From assembly GCF_000143415.4 (NCBI RefSeq), contig NW_003314466.1:1-41494 (forward strand): a DNA stretch of 41,494 bases, given 5' to 3'. Below are positions 30,668 through 41,085 of this stretch, in pieces (within the stretch, counting starts at the first letter, position 1; each line of letters opens with the position of its first letter). Made by a program: the position numbers and the translations under genes. This DNA comes from Selaginella moellendorffii (Eukaryota > Streptophyta > Lycopodiopsida > Selaginellales > Selaginellaceae). The notes below the pieces were generated by a model. It was not told the origin of the DNA, made no database searches, and saw nothing but the letters and a program-made list of their open reading frames with translations.

Positions 30668-31750
30668 ATGTGGCAAATGCTGCGTGAAGAAAGATGCCCT
30701 TTCTGGGCAAATGCTGTAAGAGGCAAATGCCAAGCAGATGTATCTCAGGCTAGCGAAGGGGACAAACGAAAGCTAGCTATAAACATGACGGGATGCAAAT
30801 AGATTACTAGGCTGGTCCTGCGAAAATCAAAAACCATAATTGAAAATATTGAAAATGCAAAAAGAAAGGTTTATAATATTTTTGAATTTTAAGCAACCAA
30901 AGGAATGTAAGTAGGGCATGTGTTTGTAAGTTTAAAAATGCCTCAACCACTTAAATTCCCAAGTAAATAAAGCTGTTTCTATTTTTGGTACAGGTAAACT
31001 TTATAGCGTGTGGGCTCATGCAATTTTGAACCCAAAAATGCACCAAAAAATGCTCGCCTAGAATTATTCTTTGAATGGCGTGTGGTTTTATATTGCCATA
31101 AATGGACGTACACACACAACATAATTATTCCTTTACACGGCGAATAATCTTGGCGCGGATCACTGAAACGGCATGGCAAAGTTCGAATCACTGACATGGC
31201 ACAGCTGGATCGAGGCAAGGACATGATGTGACAAAGTTCAACCTCCGACAGCAAAGTCTAGAAGCTACTCAGTTTGAAATTTGTCAGAGGAATCATAAAA
31301 TCTGGTTTGTCAAAGGATTTGATGTGACGTTCAAGCGTGTGTTATTTTTGAATTCTCGAACTCATTCCTAGGTCTATCATTTTTGTGCGCTGTGTTCTTG
31401 GTTCCGCTGAGCGCAGTGAGCGCTGCTTGTGTAAGCGGCATTGTGAGCTTTGGTTTATGCGTCTACAAGCGGTTGTGGCATTGCGAGTGCCATTGCAAGC
31501 GGCAATTTATGCGAGTGGCAGTTTGTGCGAGCGGCGTTACGAGCAGTTGCGGTGTTGTGAGCGGCGCTACGAGTAGTTGCGGTGTTGCGAGTGGCACTGT
31601 CTTTGGTGTGGCTACCGCTTCCTCTTGATATTCGGCACTTGTGCTTCCTGGTATGTTCACCATGGAATGGCTTAGGACCACATTTAGAAATGGCATGAGG
31701 CCACATGCCATCTTGGGCCTTTGCAATTTCATGGCTAGCGTATCGTCATG
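30668..31750. other. Noncoding stretch with palindromes and a GCGAGYGGC tract
   Basis: Holds palindrome copies at 31003-31024, 31075-31099 and 31690-31711 and the low-complexity tract 31390-31620, whose open frames on both strands are artefacts of repetition. No gene. Confidence 0.6.
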
Positions 31751-31872
31751 TATGTTTTTACTTGCCTGCAGCTATGTGTATATCAAGATGGCATGAGGCC
31801 TCATGCCATCTTTGGCCCCTGCTAGCCTATTGCCATATTCCTTTTGCCTTGCTGCAACTGTATATATTTTTG
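31751..31872 (+). repeat. 122-bp direct repeat, left of the RT gene
   Basis: Matches 34686-34807 with two mismatches in 122 bp. It contains a perfect palindrome copy (31788-31809) and ends ACTGTATATATTTTTG. With its partner it frames a 3057-bp unit holding the reverse transcriptase, like terminal repeats, although no TG...CA ends or target duplication are clear. Confidence 0.85.
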
Positions 31873-33242
31873 GTTAAGCAGATCGACTAGGCCGTTTTCG
31901 GTACATTCGTCTGAGGCATAGGATCATCCGCCCGTAACCCGGTACCGACCATGACCATAACGATTTCCCTAGACAATTCCTATGTCACCTCCTACAGTTT
32001 GGGTGTCCGGGGGGTACCTGTATCATGGAAGACGAGGATTAGTAATGCAATCTCCGCTAGCTCTATCTCTCATTTTGTGAAAGTACAAAGCTAGGTCTCA
32101 AAACTTAACTGAGATTTGCACGACTGATGCTCGCGAGCCAATGTACTCAGGTACATGTCCGGGCCGCACATCAGAAGTGACTTCCAAAGATTAGAGCTAA
32201 GGAACATGCTCAACCTGATCGCTATCCGTTGACTCATGGATCTCGCCGTCTGGACCAGTCGCTGTCATCCCGTCTTTTTTCTAAGCGGATGATTAGAAGC
32301 TGGAACAGTCGAGAGTACAAGCACTACCTGGGCAGATTCAGTAAGAACCCCTTGTGTCGCCGTGGTATTTAGTTCCAGCGCTCTGACCGAGAGAGATTCC
32401 TACAGGCCAAGGGTAAAAGAACGCAGCAAAACGAATCGTTTGTACCCGTTTTTGCGTGGCCAGGAATGCGGTAGTGAGATTCCTCGCGACCTTAGTGGTG
32501 GGTGTAAGCTCATTTTGAGCTATCCCCAAACAAGCACTTCGTTGGCGCTGCTCATTCTTGCGGTGCGCAACGAAGCGGCTGTTGATCCTGGAGTGGGCGA
32601 GAAGTGTGCGTGGTTGTGCTAGCGCACAGCCTTGCAGCGGCCCAAGATTGCTCTGCTTGTGGATGCGCTCCTGGAGAATGCGGCGGCGGCGGATGCAAGC
32701 GAGAAACCCTAACGTTAGGGTTTTTCCCGTCGCTTCATACCTTTCGGTGTGAGAAAATCCAGCGCCCGCAGCCATGAAGTCGAATAGCTATAGCTTGTAA
32801 TTAGGTTTGCCAATCCGTACGGCGTGTTTCTTCGCGCGAGATTCTGTGAGGAATCCAAGGTTTTGTTTTTTACCATGCCACGTCTACTCATGTATCCCAT
32901 TAGTTTATTCATGGGAAAACAGAGTTTTCTGTAAGTAAGGTTTCCTTTAAAAATTTGTTTTTAAGGAAGACCTTGCTGTGGTTAAGGCGTGGGATCTGTC
33001 TCAGAGTGAGAGAACAGCAACTTGTGTTGTTTTTTAACTTTTATCAATCAAAACACAGTTGTAGTCAAAGGTGCGCTTGTGTTTTTTAGTTGAGCGCGTA
33101 ACCAAGGACTGCATGGTAAGTTTGGGGGAACTAATTCTTTTGTTGTTCACAATCCAAAATGGCATAAATATCGAATCTATTATGTTTCGATATGATGCTA
33201 AATTGATGGATCGTCCTGTCTAGAGGACAGAGTTCCTGGTGC
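31873..33242. other. Noncoding part of the RT unit
   Basis: About 1.37 kb between the left repeat and the RT stop codon. An open frame at 32338-32775 (minus) is unrecognised and not called. A 20-bp head-to-head telomere palindrome is at 32704-32723. The sequence is GC-richer than its surroundings and could be the 3' UTR of the RT transcript. Confidence 0.5.
32704..32723. repeat. Head-to-head telomeric palindrome
   Basis: AAACCCTAACGTTAGGGTTT, a perfect 20-bp palindrome of two telomere-like units facing each other. It sits inside the RT-bearing unit. Confidence 0.85.
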
Positions 33243-34685
33243 TCAGCTTGAAATTGCTGAGTCGTCGAGCTGTGGTGGCCTATTGGCTGGTTCTCTCCAG
33301 ATGTCAAAGAGAATTTCCAAGACTGCTTGTACCGGTGTCAGGGGGCTGGTGAGAATGATACAATCCAGACCACTGAGGATGAGTTGTCTCAATGCATAGC
33401 AATGGAATCCTTTTTCCACGAAGCCTTCAACGAGATTATCAATCTCGAGGATGACACCACCGGCGGTATTAATCAAATAGAAAAGCGCAAAGACTTGCCC
33501 CAGGATCACCTTGGATGAGTTTGCAACGGGCCGGTTTGAATCTCGATGAATGTACAGCGAGACTTTGAATGGAAGTGATCGGCGCTTGTCATATTTGGTG
33601 GTTAAGAAGGTACCATCAACTCGTATGATCTGAATCTGAAGGCTCAAGAAGTGAGCGGACAGATTCACGAGTGAGCCGTCCATGTTCACGAATGGATTAT
33701 CCATCTCATTCTGCATGGCCAGGAAACGTAATGGATATATCCAGAACGGATTTCCTTCGGATTCGACTTGATCGGGGTCAAGGAATCGGAGGATCATGGG
33801 GTTATTCATTGACACCAGATCGTCCATGTATCGGAACGTATGTTCGAATAAGCACAGCAGATCATACCGGCCTAGACGAGCGAGTCGAGTGATAAAGTTA
33901 TACTCGAAATAGAATAGGTACAGGTTACACCACAGAGGCGAGCACGAGAAGCCCATAGGAATCCCTCGGACTTGTCTCCATACTCTATCACCCAGCCGGA
34001 CATATGTGTTCCGGATAATGAAGTGATTTAGCTCGATGACTTTTGCTAGATCCATTCTGGTGGCCTTCACTGATGAGTGGCGTAGAGGTTTCCATTCGGC
34101 CTCAAGCTCGCCGTTCTTTTTTTGAATCAGAAAAAGGTCCTTATGGAGGTGGTTTTGGTGCGCGAAAGCCAAATTGACGAGGTTTGTCATGGCTGTCGTG
34201 AGGCCTTGATCTCCCTCGAGGGGGATGGCTTCGTAGCACTTTGTGATATCTCCCGTATAGATCGTGGTGATCTTGTCGGGGAGATTAATTGCGAACTCCT
34301 GTGTGGATCCAAGGATCCAGCACGCGTTCGTTTTTCCTCCAAAGAATTTTTCCCGTGCATAGAAATCATCGGCTACGTTTTGTAGCGCCTCCTGTATTCC
34401 TTTCAGGATAGCTGTGAGGCAAAATGTGATTTCAGAGAAGACACATCCATCCGCGTTCGTTAACCAGCGCATTTTATTCTTGTGCGCATTATAGATTCCC
34501 ATAAGGTAAGGGAGATCTGGTTTCTGTGGCGGGAATTCCTGTAAGGGTGGTTCACCGAGCAGTTGTTTTACAACTTGCTTAGGCTTTTCAGGGACATTAT
34601 TGTCCGAGACTACTAGTGAAAAGTCGTCACTATTCATCCGTGCAAGCACTTGCTCTCGGGCCAGCGTTTTGCAAAAGAAAGTGGG
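33243..34685 (-). CDS. Reverse transcriptase, rvt-like or Penelope-like
   Basis: An uninterrupted frame of about 480 RT-specific codons, within an ORF opening with ATG at 34739 inside the adjoining repeat (498 codons in all). The palm is complete: YTGDITKCYEAIP (Asp 164), GIPMGFSCSPLWCNLYLFYF (259-278), FRYMDDLVS (YMDD 304-307), then NPFWIYPL and KYDKRRSLPF further on. No integrase, endonuclease or zinc finger is visible. These motifs differ from LTR and LINE enzymes. They best fit the cellular RT-related rvt family (known in fungi, some bacteria and moss); Penelope-like RT is the alternative. The usual N-terminal extension is missing, cut at the repeat junction at 34685/34686. The intact frame contrasts with the decay around it. 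Confidence 0.8.
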   Translation of the reverse strand, partial: PTFFCKTLAREQVLARMNSDDFSLVVSDNNVPEKPKQVVKQLLGEPPLQEFPPQKPDLPYLMGIYNAHKNKMRWLTNADGCVFSEITFCLTAILKGIQEALQNVADDFYAREKFFGGKTNACWILGSTQEFAINLPDKITTIYTGDITKCYEAIPLEGDQGLTTAMTNLVNLAFAHQNHLHKDLFLIQKKNGELEAEWKPLRHSSVKATRMDLAKVIELNHFIIRNTYVRLGDRVWRQVRGIPMGFSCSPLWCNLYLFYFEYNFITRLARLGRYDLLCLFEHTFRYMDDLVSMNNPMILRFLDPDQVESEGNPFWIYPLRFLAMQNEMDNPFVNMDGSLVNLSAHFLSLQIQIIRVDGTFLTTKYDKRRSLPFKVSLYIHRDSNRPVANSSKVILGQVFALFYLINTAGGVILEIDNLVEGFVEKGFHCYALRQLILSGLDCIILTSPLTPVQAVLEILFDIWREPANRPPQLDDSAISS

Positions 34686-34914
34686 TATGTTTTTACTTGC
34701 CTGCAGCTGTGTGTATATCAAGATGGCATGAGGCCTCATGCCATCTTTGGCCCCTGCTAGCCTATTGCCATATTCCTTTCGCCTTGCTGCAACTGTATAT
34801 ATTTTTGTATGGGTGACTAGTCACGCACACAAAAATATATACAGTTGCAGCAAGGCAAAAGGAATCTAGCCTCAGGCTAGCAGGGGCCAAAGATAGCGTG
34901 AGGCCTCATGCCAT
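34686..34914. repeat. Fold-back: 122-bp direct repeat plus its inverted copy
   Basis: Arm 34723-34808 and arm 34829-34914 are inverted copies (about 86 bp each, with one rearranged patch), separated by 20 bp containing GTGACTAGTCAC (34813-34824). Both outer ends are palindrome copies. The left part, 34686-34807, is also the direct partner of 31751-31872. Confidence 0.85.
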
Positions 34915-35093
34915 TAATGGTACCACTAATGGCATGAGGGCTCATGCCAATTTTGTGAATGCAAAATTTCACGTGGGTGTCTATAGCATGTTTGAATAAT
35001 GGCATGTGGCCTCATGCTATTTGGTATGTTATGATTTAGGCCATTCTCCAATCATTTTTTGTATGGTCTTAACTTCTTTTCTGCACTTTCAGA
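34915..35093. other. Short intergenic gap with two palindromes
   Basis: Palindrome copies at 34929-34950 and 34999-35020 lie between the fold-back and the next reading frame. The upstream region of the 35094 ORF shows no clear TATA box. Confidence 0.5.
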
Positions 35094-38000
35094 ATGGCCT
35101 TCAGGGTTGGGGAAAATGTTTACATTTTGAATGGTGGGAAGAGAGTTGCAAAAGGGACCCTTGTGTCTATGGATCGGAATTTTGTTATACACTGTCAAAG
35201 GCTTGGGGAAGGCAATGCTGCTGTATCAGTAGAGACTGTCTTTCATGGGAATGTGGTTGCTATTGAACGAGGAGAGATGGTCGTCGGGGTAAATGTTGTT
35301 GTTGCCTTGAAAAATCTGCAGAAGAAAGCAGATGTTGGGAACAGCGCAAGTGCGACGCATGTTCCCTCCGTGGATCTTAAGAATCGTGCTACATGGATTC
35401 AGGCAAAGGTGTTTCTAAACAACCCCGAGGGGGAGGTGGTAGCTGAGGGCTTAGCCACAGTTGTCGAACCAAGAGATGCGGTTGCTAATCAAGAATTGGG
35501 CTGGGATGATATTGGAGTTGCGATTTTAAAGGTTGTTGACACAGAAGAAAACAGTCTGACTATTGGAAGCATTGTGCGGTGGAAATTGAGGCATTTAGTG
35601 TTTGAGAATGTGAAGGATTCACAATCAAACACCACTACAACTGATGACAGAACATCTCTTCATGGGAAAAGAAAGTACACCTTCCTAAAGCGCAGCCAAA
35701 GGGATCTGAGCAACGAACCGAAAAGGCAGAAAATGGCGATGGAGGTTCGAATGGTCTCGACAGTTGCTTGTTGCAAGAGGAGGTGCTGTCAACATGCTGA
35801 TTGGGATGCTATTGAAGAGGAGAGAGCAAGATACAAGACATTGTCCTGGAAGGTAGCTCGCAATTTTGTGTATGAGGCATTACGGTCATCTGTTGATGCT
35901 TCAGAACATCAGGTGGGGGGCATGGTCTTCCTGAGGGGTTTGGTCTGCATGAAGGCATGGAGAATCATTTATGGAGTCCCTCGAAGCACATTCTACAGAA
36001 TCAAAACTGAGTTCGAGGAACAAAGGGTTCAACAGGCAGTCCATGGGAACGACGGTACGCACAAAACCAGGGGTCATGTTGTATATGGAGAGGCAATCTT
36101 CAAGAGGTTTGTCGAGACATGTAGCGAGCAGCAACCACATAAAACCCGCCTCTTGGAAGATGGAACACGAGACACCCAACGAGTTCTCCCTTCCATGTAT
36201 ACCAAGGGGGCCATATTGGAAGATGTGAATCGGGAACTCCAGAGTAATGGCTACAGGAAGCTGAGCCAATCTAGATTTAGTAGATTGTGGAGCAACAGGT
36301 TCAGGGATGTGAGTATAGGAAAGTACTCCAGCTTTTCAAAGTGTGACGAGTGCACTGCTATCAAAATGGCTTTGTCGAAGAATTCTTGCAGCGCTCAAGA
36401 GCGAGAGACGTTGGTTAGAAGGCAGCTCGACCACAACATCGAGCAGAGAAGCTGCAGGACTGCATATTATCATAACAGGATTCTCTCCATGGAGAGACCT
36501 GACTCTTACCTCTGCATCATCCACGACAAAATGGACCAGAAAAAGACGTGCTTACCTCGACTCAATCCTGCCCCCAAGGCAATCTCTTCATCCATGCAGC
36601 TGCCTGTGTCTCTGTTTGGCATAATCGCTCATGGGCATGGTGCCTAGAACTATGGGAACTTCTTTGTACCTCTATGGGGTGGCGGGGGTGCAAACATGAT
36701 GATTGCGTCCCTAGCAAAACACTTAAGGTCTCTGCAAAGTGCGCAGACTGAGCTGAACGGCCAATCCTTGCATAAGGCCCTTGTTGATTGAACCCCATAC
36801 AGGGTTCAGCTGGAGGAGGAGCAAAGGCTTGCAGTATCGCGTGGGGCCCCATGCCATCCCAGTGAATATGTTGGCCGTCAGATTGTAGGGTTATCACGTG
36901 AGGCCTCATGCCATTCCGACGAGGCTGGTCGCCCGGTGAATGCACAGCCTCATCCAAACGAAGCAGAATCTCAAGGAAGTTCTTGCGGCCGATGTGGCCT
37001 TCCACCCCATCTTCTGCTCCAAACAGACAATGCTGGTAGTGAGAACAAAAACATGTACGTCTTCGCGTACTTGGCGATGCTTGTTGCCAAAGGCATATTT
37101 GAAATGGTTACACTTGGCTTTCTCATGGTTGGGAACACTCATGAAGACGTCGATGCCATGTTCAGTCACCTGGCAGAGTCCCTCCAGCGATCCAATGTCC
37201 TCACCCTCCCACAACTCTACGATGAATTCCAAAATTGCATCAAAGGCACTGTTGAAGCTGCACTTGTGACAGAGGTTCCAGACTTTAAGGGGTTTGTTCT
37301 TAACTGGCTACATCAGGGATGGATCCAAAACGCTGATTGGCCACTCCAAGCCTCTTCAGTTTCATTTCAGCATGCGTGACGGTGCTCCAGTGATGAGGTA
37401 CAAGATGAGAGAATGGGACACACTATGGCTGCCAGTGGACGGCATTGAACTCTTCAAGAGAGATCCCATAACTGGGGAACCTATGATTCCTCAGGGTTCC
37501 CCACGGCCGATGCACCCGGATGGACTCAAAGACCAGGAAAGTATAGTGGCCGGGATTAGACAGCATATTGCCTTCTGGAAGAGGGGGTTGGTGTTTGGTG
37601 GAGAATCCTATTTTAAGAGGTGCAAGCCTTTGCTCGAATACTGGGAGAAGATTATATCTGCTATCCAAAATGGGCCGGTTGTATATGAAGAATTGGAAGA
37701 GTCCTTTTGGCCAGAACCCAGAGCACCAGATAGTAGCGGAACAATGTCCCCTGGAAATGCAGTGATAGATAACGATGTTGAGGATCACTATTGTGGGCCA
37801 AGGAACAAGAAGCTGGATTCAGCATTCAATCCAGTACAGGTCTGCAAAGGAATGCTCGTGCTTGTCAGACCCAGTAATAAAAAACAAATGATATGGGTGG
37901 GGCGCTGCATCACTGATGCAGAGGAGGACACGGAAACTAACTCCTTCAATGTAACTGTGGAGTGGTTCAAGCCAAGTTCCGGATATACGAAGGATTGTCT

Positions 38001-38166
38001 AGAAAAGAGATGGGTGCTGAATCCAAGGGATCCCAACATGAGCATATCGGTGGATAATGTTGTGCATGGTTGGATGCGGAAGCAGAGTGCCACCATCACC
38101 TTGCCAAACCATGCAAGAGATGCAGCAAGAGCATTCATAACCCGGGTTCAAGGTGAGATTCATTAA
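35094..38166 (+). pseudogene. DUF7869-type transposase-related gene, broken
   Basis: One frame runs from ATG 35094 to about 37302, broken by TAG (36645-36647) and TGA (36789-36791); a one-base shift near 37300-37310 then moves it to the frame ending at 38166. Total about 1,020 codons. Residues 1-180 hold two related modules (GGKRVAKGTLVSMDRNFVIH and NPEGEVVAEGLATVVEPRDA), like a DUF8039-type module of plant CACTA-element proteins. A Cys cluster follows (CCKRRCCQHADWD). The core has KCDECTAIK, IIHDKMDQKKT, LLQTDNAGSENKNMYV and VGNTHEDVDAMFS, the D...DN-x3-ENKN...H-ED-D pattern of DUF7869 proteins, thought to be RNase H-fold transposases. Two palindromes (36836-36857, 36893-36914) sit where the family would run directly to LPPHLLLQTDN, so 36.7-36.95 kb is an insertion or introns. 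Confidence 0.7.
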
Positions 38167-39339
38167 TATTCCTTTACTAAGTTTCTAATGTATTTTATTT
38201 CAAGGTGAACAATCCGAATCTAAATCAGAGGAGGCGTGATGGCATGGCGTGATGGCGTGAGGCATGACACCAAAAAGGAGGTGTCCACTAGCGCTTAGGC
38301 TTATAATGGCGTGTGCCCTCATGCCATTTACTTGATCACCAAATACCTTTTTCCCTTTGCACTAGTATATCTTAATACCGGTCTGAGAAATAGAATGGCA
38401 TGTGTCCTCAGGCCTTTTACTAAATCACCTTTGAAAGAAATGCAAGCCTCTATGTCATAAAAAAAAGGTACTAGAGAAATTCCTTAATAATATGAATGTT
38501 ATTTAGTTTCATGAAAATACACTAAGGGTCAAATGAGTTAAATGACTTCTCCAGACTAGCAATGCCTCTTGCTACACCTTCACAATTAGATTCGTTAGAA
38601 AAAGATAACATTGAATAATATCTAAATGTTCTCACCATTAAGTTATATGTCTAGCTAATAGGAATGACGTTCATCTTGGAAAGCTCACCACACGCTCAAT
38701 GAACAAACAAATAGTGTGTGCGCGCATGCCATCGCTCTTCTTTAGCTTCAGATTCGACTTGTTCACCTTGACAATGAGATTTATTATACAACTAGATGGA
38801 CTCAGTCTGGACACAAAGTCACCGCGCTAGTCACCATGCCCCAGATATGTCTAGCCCCTGGACAAAAAACATATAATTTCACGTCATTTTCAAATACTTG
38901 AAAATTTGTACCTAGTCCTATTTTACTGAATAAATCCCACTTTAACGAAATAGAGCTTCCTTACACTCTATGAAAATTTACTAAATATGAAATGGCACTA
39001 GATTGGTCCGTATCCATTTCCTTCTCTGTTTTAATGTGCTAATGTTTCTTTTACAACAGCCAATTTGTACTTTATCTTGGATTGTAACCATCTAAGAGTT
39101 CCAGCCAACTTTTCACATGCAAATTTGTATGATGGATCTGTTTATGATGGATTTGAATGAGTTCCTGGTTGCTAAGGCTACCTCTTTTGTGGTCCTAGTA
39201 GCATTATAGTACATTATAGTGTACTTGGATTCAGGCAAGTTCCCAACAGATTCCTTACAAGCGCAACAAAAGGCATTGAAGATTCGAGTATAGGAGTTTT
39301 GCCTTCTTGACGGACATCTTTGCACCATAGCTACTTTTG
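38167..39339. other. Noncoding stretch with the last palindrome copies
   Basis: No gene on either strand. Palindromes at 38306-38327, 38395-38416 and 38711-38732, plus a scrambled cluster near 38230-38275 (GGCATGGCGTGATGGCGTGA). Composition returns to AT-rich after about 38.8 kb. Confidence 0.6.
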
Positions 39340-41000
39340 GCCTCAAATTCACCAGCATATCTTAGACTATGCAAATGTGAGACACAAATCCGTAAGCCCC
39401 AAAGTGGAGCCAAAAGGGTGCCACATGGTGGTGGTCGAAGTGGAAGTCCAATAAGTGTAATATGTTTGAACCAAAGACTCCAACTTGGAAAGTTGAGAGT
39501 GGGAGTGGAACTCCAAACAAAGTGCTCGAGAAATGAACACAAAGCATTTAGTGAATGAATCTCTAAAAAGGGACACAAGAAGGATTGACACATGGCAAAT
39601 GTCATGATGCATGGAAGTGTTAGGAATGAGTCCAAAAAAGAGTCCAAGAAGGAGTTCGAGATAGAGTTTGATATAAACTTGAGATGGACCCAAGATGGAG
39701 TCTGAGATGGAGTCTGATATAGACTCAAGATGGAGTCCAAGATGGACCCGAGATGGTGTCCAAGATGGAGCTAAAATGGAGTCCAAAATGGACTTGAAAT
39801 GGAGTTTGAGATGGACCTAAGATGAAGTCTAAGATCAAGTTCGAGACGGAGACCGAGATGGAGTCAAAGGTCAAGACCCAAGATGGAGTCTGAGGTCAAG
39901 ACTCGAGATGGAGTCCGAGGTTGAGGTCGAGGCTGAAACTAAGACTGAGACCGAGTCTGAGACTGAGCCCAAGACAGAATTCGAGTTTGAGTTTGAGTCC
40001 AAGTCTGAGGGTGAAAGCCATAGCGATCATCTCCTAGACCCTAGGGGGTTTGGTGAGCTCCAAAAATATAGTAAGAGGAGGACTCCAATAGAGCTAGTTT
40101 AGCTAGGAAATGCTAGTGTGACCAAAGAAGGTTATACCCATGTGTTGGGTGATGATATAACCATTAAAAAGTCCAAGGCTAGAGTGAATACAGACACACA
40201 AATAGGGTAGTTTGGTAAAGTGTTTAAGAGTTAACTCTAACTCCTTTAGGAGATTGAATGGTCGATGCTCCCAATCCAAATGTGAATAGCACTACCTACT
40301 TCGATATCACATGGCTCATCAAAACCTCATTCTAGCCACATGGTTAGGGCATCTAAGGGCAAGAGGTGGGGAGAGTACCCACAAGGTTTGTGTAGGGTTA
40401 TGGTGTTTCAAAATGTCTTCCCAAAATCCCAGACTATAGAAAGGAAAAGGAATAATCCTTTAGTGTAGTGACGAAGGATGTGGTCACATGGTGAGGAAGT
40501 CCCAGAAGTTAGTGGGACTTAATGGTTGGGCCTTTAAACCTTAACCCAATAGCAATGTTAATGAGCATGGCCATGGATGGAGAGGGATTTGGTGGGAACA
40601 GAATAAAGGACATTAGGGAAGGGTGTTCCTCACATCTCCAGACATCCTAAGGGCTAAGGTGTGGTCAAAGGATGACCACTCATGTATGAATGGCTCAGTC
40701 TTTTGAGAGACGTGACTATGATGTAAGTGGTTTTGGACTACTGATGTGATAAGGGTGAATGGGTATAGGCTTAGCATTACAGGCTGATATATCAATGGTG
40801 TCAATCATGGGATCAAACATGTAGAACACTTGGACCAAGTGCAAAGGCTAAGTGGCATAGATGTTATTCATGGGGCTAGCATGTCCCCAAGTCAGGAATA
40901 AAACTTATGGAGTTTGGGAATAAAACTCCTCCAAGTGGTCAAAAGTGGGGTTAAGTGGCTAAAGTAGAATGGAAAAAATTAGTCACTTACAACAAAGGTA
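39340..41000 (-). repeat. LTR-element relic, inverted copy of 19190-20950
   Basis: Order is exactly reversed relative to 19190-20950: GTGAGACACAAATCCGTA and CCCCAAAGTGGAGCC near 39380-39410; the degenerate minisatellite (GATGGAGTCC / GATGGACC words) at about 39610-39960; GAGGGTGAAAGCCATAGCGA at 40007; the ACCCATGTGTTGGGTGATGA stretch at 40136; and GGGGCTAGCATGTCCCCAAG at 40872. It therefore flanks the palindrome-bearing segment as an outward inverted repeat. More decayed than the left copy. Confidence 0.75.
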
Positions 41001-41085
41001 TGTAAATAATGCCAACAGTTCAATTCAAAGCTATGTTCAATGCCTTCCTTTCCAGCTTGTCACTTCTCTAGGTCTCTGTTTTTAG

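Larger units (their letters stand above)
23715..38732. repeat. Dispersed 22-bp palindrome family (about 25 copies)
   Basis: Core TGGCRTGAGGCCTCAYGCCA with one flanking A/T each side. Copies: 23715-23736, 24792-24813, 24867-24888, 26099-26120, 26290-26311, 26424-26445, 27923-27944, 29197-29218, 29257-29278, 29334-29355, 30067-30088, 30146-30167, 31003-31024, 31075-31099 (degenerate), 31690-31711, 31788-31809, 34723-34744, 34893-34914, 34929-34950, 34999-35020, 36836-36857, 36893-36914, 38306-38327, 38395-38416, 38711-38732. Copies 24867, 31788 and 34723 are perfect palindromes. None was seen before 23.7 kb or after 38.8 kb. Copies lie in introns, exons and intergenic DNA. This looks like a mobile mini-element; origin unknown. 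Confidence 0.9.

Noticed and set aside
31383-31732. Overlapping ORFs of 61-89 codons in the GCGAGYGGC tract
   Set aside because: All frames are repetitive; no homologous motif.
32120-32150. Hammerhead ribozyme core near CTGATGCTCGCGAG
   Set aside because: The CTGATGA and GAAA boxes required for the catalytic core are not both present.
31873-32340. A ribosomal RNA or tRNA fragment in the GC-richer stretch
   Set aside because: No cloverleaf or recognised conserved rRNA segment could be found by eye.
32338-32775. Minus-strand ORF of 145 codons
   Set aside because: No recognised motif, unusual composition, and it lies in the probable 3' region of the RT unit.
23715-38732. A CRISPR-like array
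   Set aside because: The palindromes are irregularly spaced, in both genes and spacers, and the host is a plant; no array structure or cas genes.
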